Notes under the pieces: generated by a model
The model's database searches: none
What the model was told of the DNA's origin: nothing
Seen by the model: only the letters and a program-made list of their open reading frames with translations
In this document: positions 22,653 to 28,675 of the stretch, piece after piece
How positions within the stretch are numbered: the stretch's first letter is position 1
How the letters are laid out: every line of letters begins with the position of its first letter
Source of the DNA: Suilimivivens sp045586385
Lineage (GTDB): Bacteria > Bacillota > Clostridia > Lachnospirales > Lachnospiraceae
DNA: 28,675 nucleotides
Assembly: GCA_045586385.1 (NCBI GenBank)
Contig: JAZNAE010000016.1
Location: forward strand, 1-28,675
Direction of reading: 5' to 3'
Made by a program: the position numbers and the translations under genes

Positions 22653-25523
22653 ATGATTTTAGTTCAAAATCAGAAAGTACTTCCTTTTATTGTTGAGGAT
22701 TGTGCATATGAAGGTGTAAAAAGAATCGCCGTAAAGGTAGCCGCCGATGTGCAGAAGGTAAGCGGTGAACTTCCGGTTATTTTACCTGACGCAGAAGGAA
22801 AACCGGAAAAGTGTCTGCTTTTTGCAACTTTAGGACATAGTAAACTCATTGATAAACTGGTAGAAGAAGGGAAACTGGATACATCTGTTCTTTTGGGTAA
22901 GAGGGAGGTCTATTTTTCCAAACTGGTGAGTGCCCCGTTTGATGGTGTAGAGCAGGCGCTTGTTGTTTGCGGCTGTGACAAGCTGGGTACCATATATGGT
23001 ATGTTTATGATATCTGAATATATCGGTGTATCTCCCATGTGTTATTTCGGAGATGCAGAGCCTGCACGGGATGAGGCAATTGTATTTGCAAAGGATATTG
23101 AAAAGGTATCGAAAGAACCCAGTGTAAAATACAGAGGCTTCTTTATCAATGATGAGTGGCCTTGTTTCGGTAATTGGACCTTTAATCATTTCGGTGGATT
23201 TACAGCTGAAATGTACGATTACGTATTTGAGTTTCTGCTTCGTATGAAAGGTAATTATTTGTGGCCTGCCATGTGGAGTTCTTCATTCCCTCTGGATGGA
23301 CCGGGCGGCTTAAGTGAGGAACTGGCAGATATATATGGGATTACGGTTTCTTATTCCCATCATGAGCCGTGTCTTCGTGCCAGTGAAGAGTGGGATTTGG
23401 TAAGAGGAGAGGATTCCCCTTACGGAAATGAGTGGAATTATTACACTAACAGTGAAGGTCTTTCCAGATATTGGGCAGATGCGCTGACGCGAAGCGGTAA
23501 ATATAATCATATGATCACCATAGGTATGCGTGGTGAGCGTGACAGTTCCATGCTGGGTGAAAATGCAACACTGAAAGATAATATAGATTTGTTGAAGGAT
23601 ATTATTACTAAACAGCGTCAGCTGATCGCTGAGCATGTCAATGAAGATGTAGACAGTGTACCCCAGCTTTTGGCATTGTATAAAGAAGTAGAAGCATATT
23701 TTTATGGGGACGAAAATACAGAAGGACTGAAAGAATGGAAAGAACTGGAGAATGTTGTTTTCATGCTTTGTGAGGATAATTTCGGACATATGAGAACTCT
23801 TCCGACAGAGGAAATGCGTTCTCATAAGGGTGGATTCGGTATGTATTATCATCTGGATTATCATGGAGGCCCGGTATCTTATGAATGGATGCCCTCCACA
23901 CCCCTTACCCTGATTTGGGAACAGATGACGCAGGCATATGAATACGGCATTAAGGATGTCTGGGTAGTAAATGTAGGAGATTTAAAGGGAAATGAAGTGG
24001 CGCTGAGCTATTTCCTTGCCCTTGCTTATGATTTTGAAAGATGGGGTACCAAGGCACCGGGCAGTTATAAGAGATACCTTGGCTTGTGGGCAGAGCATTC
24101 TTTCCCCACAACGACACCGGACACCTGTGAGGAAATTGCAAAGGTTTATGAGGATATGGTAAAGTTAAATTCCATGCGTAGGCCGGAAGCATTACATTGC
24201 GGAATTTATCATCCTTGTCATTATAATGAAACTGACAGAATTCTTGCACTTTGTGCAGATTTGGAAAAGAGAAACGAAGAATTATATGCAGAGCGTAATG
24301 AAATAGAGAAGCTTGCCTATTACAGCATGTTGTATTTCCCTGTAAAGGCAAGTATCAATCTGAACCGTATGCATCTTTATGCTGGAAAGAATGCACACTA
24401 TGCAGCACAGGGAAGAAAAGTTGCCAATCTGTACGGAAAGTTGATGAACGATTGTATTGCTGAAGACAAGCGTTTGTGTGAAGAGTTCGGCGCATTCAGG
24501 GACGGTAAATGGAAAGGCATGGAGTTAGAGAAGCATATCGGCTTTACTTCATGGAATGATGACGGATGGAAATATCCCGTCAGAATGTATGTAGAGCCTG
24601 TAGATAAGCCGAGAATGAGTGTTTCCAGAGCGGATGATGAAAAACTTTTTGTAAAGGTATACGGAGAGCCCCGTTGCATCGATGTTCACGATTTCCTTTA
24701 TGAGGGAGAAGAAGAGGTTGTATTGGAAATCAGTAACGATGGTGCAGGATACTTAAATTACGAAATAACTGTGGTGGGCGATGTGATGCCTAAGTGGCTT
24801 GCTGTTTCACCTATGAAAGGTGAAGTGGCTGAGTTTGAACAGGTGGTTATTTCCTGTGACAGACAAAAACTTCCGGGGGAGACGCAGACGGTAAGAATGT
24901 TAATCAGTGACGGCGATACAAAGGTTGCCGTTGAGGTGAAAGCAAAGAGTGAAGACGTAAACGATTTGCCCTCTATGACTTTCCTGGATGTGGCAGATGT
25001 GATAACTATGGAAGCACATCACTATTCAGAAAAGAAGGATGTGGAGAAGGGTGGATTTGCGTGCATTAGTGATTACGGCAGAAGCGGAAACGGTGTGAAG
25101 GTGTTCCCTTGTACTTTGGATTTTGCAGCAGAGGAAGAAAAGCCGGAAATTACTTATACATTTAAGATTCCGAAAGCAGGAAAGTATCAGGTGGAACTTT
25201 GGACCACGCCTACCAATTCCCTGCAAAACAGAAGACCCCTGCAGGTGCAGGTTTCTGCAAAAGATCATAGTCAAAGCCATATTGTTACCATATTGGATGA
25301 AAATTACCGGGGCGGAGAAAACAGCGATGCCATGTGGTGCAAAGGAGCATTAGACCAAATTCGCATTACAAAAACAGAAATGGAATTTACCAAAGGGATA
25401 CAGAGCCTTCATATCGGAGCTATGCAAGCCGGGCTGGTACTGGAAAGAGTGATACTCTATCCCGTACAAACCAGGCTGAAAGAATCCTATTTAGGACCGA
25501 AAGAAAGTGCTTATATGAAATAG
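22653..25523 (+). CDS. GH115 xylan alpha-1,2-glucuronidase
   Basis: Removes (4-O-methyl-)glucuronic acid from internal or terminal xylose residues of glucuronoxylan fragments by inversion. At 956 residues it has the standard GH115 size. The N-terminal domain is about 1-150. The catalytic barrel starts with R-G-F-F-I-N-D-E-W (about 161-169) and carries L-R-M-K-G-N-Y-L-W-P-A-M-W, Y-S-H-H-E-P and T-I-G-M-R-G-E-R-D, all strongly conserved in the family. A helical region follows, and the C-terminal beta domain (about 780-950) includes the terminal carbohydrate-binding-like fold. There is no signal peptide, so it acts in the cytoplasm. The SGNH esterase lies 32 bp upstream in the same unit. GGAG precedes the ATG at 22653. 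A convergent terminator follows. Confidence 0.97.
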   Translation: MILVQNQKVLPFIVEDCAYEGVKRIAVKVAADVQKVSGELPVILPDAEGKPEKCLLFATLGHSKLIDKLVEEGKLDTSVLLGKREVYFSKLVSAPFDGVEQALVVCGCDKLGTIYGMFMISEYIGVSPMCYFGDAEPARDEAIVFAKDIEKVSKEPSVKYRGFFINDEWPCFGNWTFNHFGGFTAEMYDYVFEFLLRMKGNYLWPAMWSSSFPLDGPGGLSEELADIYGITVSYSHHEPCLRASEEWDLVRGEDSPYGNEWNYYTNSEGLSRYWADALTRSGKYNHMITIGMRGERDSSMLGENATLKDNIDLLKDIITKQRQLIAEHVNEDVDSVPQLLALYKEVEAYFYGDENTEGLKEWKELENVVFMLCEDNFGHMRTLPTEEMRSHKGGFGMYYHLDYHGGPVSYEWMPSTPLTLIWEQMTQAYEYGIKDVWVVNVGDLKGNEVALSYFLALAYDFERWGTKAPGSYKRYLGLWAEHSFPTTTPDTCEEIAKVYEDMVKLNSMRRPEALHCGIYHPCHYNETDRILALCADLEKRNEELYAERNEIEKLAYYSMLYFPVKASINLNRMHLYAGKNAHYAAQGRKVANLYGKLMNDCIAEDKRLCEEFGAFRDGKWKGMELEKHIGFTSWNDDGWKYPVRMYVEPVDKPRMSVSRADDEKLFVKVYGEPRCIDVHDFLYEGEEEVVLEISNDGAGYLNYEITVVGDVMPKWLAVSPMKGEVAEFEQVVISCDRQKLPGETQTVRMLISDGDTKVAVEVKAKSEDVNDLPSMTFLDVADVITMEAHHYSEKKDVEKGGFACISDYGRSGNGVKVFPCTLDFAAEEEKPEITYTFKIPKAGKYQVELWTTPTNSLQNRRPLQVQVSAKDHSQSHIVTILDENYRGGENSDAMWCKGALDQIRITKTEMEFTKGIQSLHIGAMQAGLVLERVILYPVQTRLKESYLGPKESAYMK

Positions 25524-25530
25524 CAGCAAT

Positions 25531-25588
25531 AAAAGCCGGAACATTATTTCTTCTTATCACCGATAGTGAAGAATAAGCCGGCTTTTTT
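25531..25588. terminator. Bidirectional terminator between GH115 and the ECF gene
   Basis: Stem AAAAGCCGG (25531-25539) with CCGGCTTTT (25578-25586), with further pairing of TTCTTC and GAAGAA inside. On the plus strand it ends in six T; on the minus strand the exit reads CTTTTATT. It includes the last codons and stop of the ECF S component gene, so the two convergent genes share it. Confidence 0.8.
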
Positions 25589-26137
25589 GAGGGCCGGACG
25601 AAGGGCCATGTAGACACCCACGGAGACAATCGTGGAAGTGATTGCATTAATGGATGTGGAAGCAATGTTCCAGGCAAGAGTAATTTCGGCAGCAGGCTTT
25701 CCTAAGATTACCAATTTGTAGAAGTAGCCTACCAGAGGGTCAAAGATAACGTTAAACAAAAGACCGCTGATTGCCGTAAGTGTGGATAGGCGAAGAACCT
25801 TTTTGTTGTCGGTAAGTTCGGTAATATGTCCCAGTCTGTGTGCAACAAAACCGGTAATCAGACCGATACAAAGTTTTAATAAAAAAGTTTTGGGTGCATA
25901 TACAATATAAATAGGGTCCAATAAATCACCGATGGTCATACCGATAGCCCCCCCGATTCCGCCGTAGAAGCCACCTAAAATTAAGGCACCGAGTACGCAT
26001 ACAGCATTTCCCAAATGAATGGATGTGGCATCCCCTCCCGGAAGCGGGATTTTAATTTGTAAAAAGGTAAATACCACGTAGGATAAAGCAGCCATAAGGC
26101 CTGTAATTGCAATTTTTTGTGTTGTTTGATTTTTCAT
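25544..26137 (-). CDS. ECF transporter S component (vitamin uptake, substrate unknown)
   Basis: A 197-residue, very hydrophobic protein with about six membrane segments and positively charged ends. The start (K-I-A-I-T-G-L-M-A-A-L-S-Y), the P-L-P-G-G-D-A-T-S-I-H-L-G-N segment and G-G-F-Y-G-G-I-G-G-A-I-G-M-T-I-G-D-L-L-D-P fit S components of energy-coupling factor transporters, which bind a vitamin or metal and pair with EcfT and the EcfA ATPases encoded elsewhere. The substrate cannot be read here. The start at 26137 is chosen because AGGAGG lies 9 bases before it; the longer frame back to 26320 overlaps the divergent TraX gene. The leader from the likely -10 (TATACT, 26168-26163) is only about 20 nt, too short for a riboswitch. 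It converges with GH115. Confidence 0.85.
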   Translation of the reverse strand: MKNQTTQKIAITGLMAALSYVVFTFLQIKIPLPGGDATSIHLGNAVCVLGALILGGFYGGIGGAIGMTIGDLLDPIYIVYAPKTFLLKLCIGLITGFVAHRLGHITELTDNKKVLRLSTLTAISGLLFNVIFDPLVGYFYKLVILGKPAAEITLAWNIASTSINAITSTIVSVGVYMALRPALKKAGLFFTIGDKKK

Positions 26138-26176
26138 AATATGTATCCTCCTGTCGGATATCAGTATAACACAGAG

Positions 26177-26196
26177 TGGCATGACAAAAAGTGCCA
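26177..26196. promoter_or_regulatory. Inverted repeat TGGCA-N10-TGCCA in a divergent intergenic region
   Basis: Perfect 5-bp arms (26177-26181 and 26192-26196) lie about two helical turns apart centre to centre. They sit between the ECF S component gene (-) and the TraX gene (+), upstream of the likely ECF -10 box. A dimeric regulator could bind here; this is inference from position and symmetry only. Confidence 0.3.
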
Positions 26197-26249
26197 AAAT
26201 ATATTTTTTTAACCATGCCAGTTGCGGCAAGAAGAAGGATTGTATAAAT

Positions 26250-27026
26250 ATGAGTATTTCTGAGAATGAAAAAAAGGGCATAAGCGGAAGTACATTAAAA
26301 CTGATCGCGGTAGTATCCATGTTGGCGGACCATACGGCAGCAGTTATTTTCCCGTATTTGCTTTTGATGAACGGAATATATGATGTGAGTAATTGTTCAC
26401 TTTCCTACATGAGCGGATTGCTTGAGCGTGGGAGTGTAGGAGTCATTTATATAGCGTATCAGATTATGCGGCGTATCATCGGCCGTCTGGCGTTTCCCAT
26501 TTATTGTTTTCTGCTGGTAGAAGGATTTGAAAGGACGCGCAGCAGATTAAAGTACGGTATACGATTGCTTTTGTTTGCCGTGCTTTCAGAGATTCCTTTT
26601 AATCTGGCATTTTGTGGGATGCCTTATGCAAGTTACTATCAAAACGTGTTTTTTACACTGCTAATCGGATTGATTCTGATGCAGGGAATGCAATTAGTGG
26701 AAATAAAAATGCAAAATATCGGTATCAGTTGGGTCTTCAAAATTTTGCTGGTATTTGGAGCTTGTGTACTTGCGGAAGCGATTTGTTGTGACTACGGTGC
26801 AAACGGAATTTTGGCCATTGCGTTGCTCTATGTGTTCAGAAAAAACAAGTGGGAACAGATGATAGCAGGTTGTATAGGGTTTATATGGGAGATTACGGCA
26901 CCGCTTGCATTCATTCCCATAAGCTTTTATAGTGGAAGAAAAGGAATGAATATGAAGTACTTTTTCTATGCATTTTATCCGTTGCATCTTTTGCTGCTTT
27001 ATGGAATTTTGCAATTCGTGATATAG
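26250..27026 (+). CDS. TraX family membrane protein
   Basis: The 258-residue product has about seven or eight hydrophobic segments. The N-terminal G-S-T-L-K-L-I-A-V-V-S-M-L-A-D-H-T is typical of the TraX/acyltransferase-like family, and F-P-I-Y-C-F-L-L-V-E-G-F follows in the middle. TraX of F plasmid N-acetylates pilin, but chromosomal relatives are common in Lachnospiraceae without conjugation genes, so the real function is unknown; no conjugation gene is nearby. The start at 26250 is taken because AAGGA lies about 10 bases upstream and the family begins here; the upstream ATG at 26181 would add a non-family extension. The ABC transporter gene follows 30 bp downstream and may be co-transcribed. 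Confidence 0.85.
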   Translation: MSISENEKKGISGSTLKLIAVVSMLADHTAAVIFPYLLLMNGIYDVSNCSLSYMSGLLERGSVGVIYIAYQIMRRIIGRLAFPIYCFLLVEGFERTRSRLKYGIRLLLFAVLSEIPFNLAFCGMPYASYYQNVFFTLLIGLILMQGMQLVEIKMQNIGISWVFKILLVFGACVLAEAICCDYGANGILAIALLYVFRKNKWEQMIAGCIGFIWEITAPLAFIPISFYSGRKGMNMKYFFYAFYPLHLLLLYGILQFVI

Positions 27027-27056
27027 AAAATTTTTCTGAAAGGAAGGAAACAGTTT

Positions 27057-28675
27057 ATGAAGCGTTACTGGAAATATATAAAACCGTATTTGCCGGCATT
27101 TATATGTGGTCCGATTTTGATGATTGTAGAAGTAATCGGTGAGGTGGTCTTGCCGAAACTTATGGCAAATATTATCAATAACGGAGCGGCAAATCAGGAC
27201 GTTCCGTATATTATCGGAATGGGCTTTTCCATGATTTTGGTAGCCCTAATGATGATGGCAGGAGGAACAGGAGCCGCTTATTTTGCAGCAAAGGCATCTA
27301 TCGGCTTTTCTTCAGATTTAAGAAGTGATGTGTTTGACAAAGTGCAGAAATTCTCTTTTGCAAACTTGGATAAATTCAGCACAGGTTCTCTTGTGACCAG
27401 ATTGACCAATGATATTACACAGGTGCAGAATTTGATTAATATGTCTCTCCGTATGATGCTTCGTGCACCGGGAATGTTAATCGGAGCACTCATTATGGCG
27501 TTTATTATGAATAAGCAGCTTGCACTTGTCGTGCTGGTGGTGATTCCCGTGTTGGTAGTTCTAATTGGAGTGGTTATTAAGACAGCATTCCCCCGTTTTG
27601 GGATTATGCAGAAGAAACTCGATACTTTAAATGCAACCATTCAGGAAATGTTGATAAATGTGAGGGTAATTAAGTCTTTTGTGCGTGGAGATTATGAAGA
27701 GAAGAAATTTGCACAGGCCAATAAAGATTTAAAGGAATCAGGACTTGCCGCATTTAAAGTAGTGATTTTAAATATGCCCATTATGATGATGATGATGAAT
27801 CTTACCACATTGGGAATCGTATGGTTCGGAGGCAGACAGATCCTGGCAGGAAGTATGCCGGTGGGAGATTTGACGGCATTTACCACATACATTGTCCAGA
27901 TTTTAATGTCTCTTATGATGCTTGCCATGATTCTGCTGCAAAGTTCCAGGGCGCTTGCATCATTAAACCGTATCAGAGAGGTACTTGATACAAAAATTGA
28001 CCTTACAGACGAAGGATGCAGATTCCCCGATAAGAAAGTAGAGAGTGGTAAGGTGGAGTTTAAGAACGTAAGCTTCCGTTACTACAAAGATAATACGGAA
28101 CCTGTTTTAAATCATATTAGTTTTGAAGTGGAGAGCGGTCAGATTCTTGGGATTATCGGTTCCACCGGCTGTGGAAAGACCACATTGGTACAGATGATTC
28201 CCAGGCTGTATGATGCAGATGAGGGCGAAGTGTTTGTGGACGGCATCAACGTGAAGGATTATTCCCTGGAAAATCTCAGGGAAGGTGTGGGAATGGTATT
28301 ACAGAAAAATGTTTTGTTTTCCGGCTCCATTATGGAAAATCTGATGTGGGGAGACCAGGAGGCATCGGATGAGGAAGTGTTTGACGCAGCACAGGCAGCG
28401 CAGGCAGCACCTTTTATCGAAGGTTTTACGAAAGGGTATGAAACACAGCTCGGACAGGGGGGCGTGAATGTGTCCGGCGGACAGAAACAGCGGCTTTGTA
28501 TTGCAAGGGCGCTGTTGAAAAAGCCGAAGATTCTTATCTTGGATGATTCTACCAGTGCAGTAGATACTACTACAGATGCTAAGATCAGAAAAGCTTTTCG
28601 CGATGAAATTCCAAATACGACTAAACTGATCATTGCACAGCGTATTTCTTCCGTAGAAGATGAAGTCGGATCGTA
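27057..28675 (+). CDS. ABC exporter half-transporter with degenerate ATP site (3' end outside window)
   Basis: 539 codons are visible, without a stop before the window ends. The N-terminus is a six-helix exporter domain (about 1-310), followed by a nucleotide-binding domain. Walker A is G-S-T-G-C-G-K-T (368-375), signature V-S-G-G-Q-K-Q-R, and Walker B I-L-I-L-D-D-S-T-S. The catalytic glutamate position is Asp497 and the switch histidine is Gln528 (I-I-A-Q-R-I). This pair of changes is known from TM287/BmrC-type subunits of heterodimeric exporters, in which one ATP site is non-catalytic. A canonical partner gene is therefore expected just downstream (inference). AAGGAAGG precedes the ATG at 27057. 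The substrate is unknown; such exporters often carry drugs, lipids or peptides. Confidence 0.92.
   Translation, partial: MKRYWKYIKPYLPAFICGPILMIVEVIGEVVLPKLMANIINNGAANQDVPYIIGMGFSMILVALMMMAGGTGAAYFAAKASIGFSSDLRSDVFDKVQKFSFANLDKFSTGSLVTRLTNDITQVQNLINMSLRMMLRAPGMLIGALIMAFIMNKQLALVVLVVIPVLVVLIGVVIKTAFPRFGIMQKKLDTLNATIQEMLINVRVIKSFVRGDYEEKKFAQANKDLKESGLAAFKVVILNMPIMMMMMNLTTLGIVWFGGRQILAGSMPVGDLTAFTTYIVQILMSLMMLAMILLQSSRALASLNRIREVLDTKIDLTDEGCRFPDKKVESGKVEFKNVSFRYYKDNTEPVLNHISFEVESGQILGIIGSTGCGKTTLVQMIPRLYDADEGEVFVDGINVKDYSLENLREGVGMVLQKNVLFSGSIMENLMWGDQEASDEEVFDAAQAAQAAPFIEGFTKGYETQLGQGGVNVSGGQKQRLCIARALLKKPKILILDDSTSAVDTTTDAKIRKAFRDEIPNTTKLIIAQRISSVEDEVGS

Noticed and set aside
26138..26320. Extended start for the ECF S component and a riboswitch in its leader
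   Set aside because: The longer frame overlaps the divergent TraX gene and lacks a ribosome site; the leader of about 20 nt after the likely -10 cannot hold a vitamin riboswitch.
26250..27026. Conjugation module suggested by the TraX name
   Set aside because: There are no relaxase, coupling or type IV secretion genes nearby, and TraX-like proteins are common chromosomal genes in this family.

Overview
The window looks like the chromosome of a motile, butyrate-forming, plant-fibre-degrading member of the Lachnospiraceae (Clostridia). The reasons are the low-GC sequence, strong AGGAGG-type ribosome binding sites, consensus SigA promoters, the butyrate operon order thl-crt-hbd-bcd-etfB-etfA (the order known from Butyrivibrio and Roseburia relatives), clostridial rubrerythrin and rubredoxin proteins, and a chemoreceptor next to intracellular xylan side-chain enzymes. 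A Butyrivibrio- or Roseburia-like genus fits best. This is inference, since no rRNA gene is present.

Layout. 1-141: the right end of an IS3-family element, with the last 25 codons of its transposase. 171-1140: a small XRE regulator diverging from a proline-rich lipoprotein gene. The lipoprotein promoter is consensus and carries a perfect inverted repeat in its spacer. 1312-2490: an Rpn/PD-(D/E)XK family protein with a C-terminal coiled coil. 2491-3039: a gene-free stretch holding five tandem ~53-bp purine-rich repeats. 3040-4596: an ABC-F ATPase of the YkpA/YbiT type. 4731-6094: an oxidative-stress pair, flavin reductase-rubredoxin plus rubrerythrin, behind a consensus promoter that overlaps a PerR-like box.

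6114-12553: the complete acetyl-CoA to butyryl-CoA operon, from a clear promoter to a perfect terminator. The thl-crt and crt-hbd spacers are unusually long and fold into hairpins; the other spacers are short. Thiolase, crotonase and 3-hydroxybutyryl-CoA dehydrogenase make crotonyl-CoA. Bcd with EtfAB reduces it, probably by electron bifurcation to ferredoxin. The terminal butyrate gene (but or buk) is not in the window.

12597-25588: a carbohydrate locus in two transcription units. Unit one is GH43 + chemoreceptor + type-B carboxylesterase + CE1-like esterase + GH36 alpha-galactosidase. Unit two, after a terminator and a new promoter, is a multidomain SGNH esterase + GH115 alpha-glucuronidase. 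None of the enzymes has a signal peptide, so the locus probably strips arabinose, acyl, galactose and glucuronic acid side chains from imported glucuronoarabinoxylan fragments in the cytoplasm. No endo-xylanase or sugar transporter is visible here.

25544-28675: an ECF-type vitamin transporter S component (minus strand), a TraX-family membrane protein, and the start of a heterodimeric-type ABC exporter half with a degenerate ATP site, cut by the window end.

The signals least explained by known genes are the 53-bp repeat array (2711-2976), the branched structured element between crt and hbd (8359-8469), and the operator-like repeat in the lipoprotein promoter (445-473).
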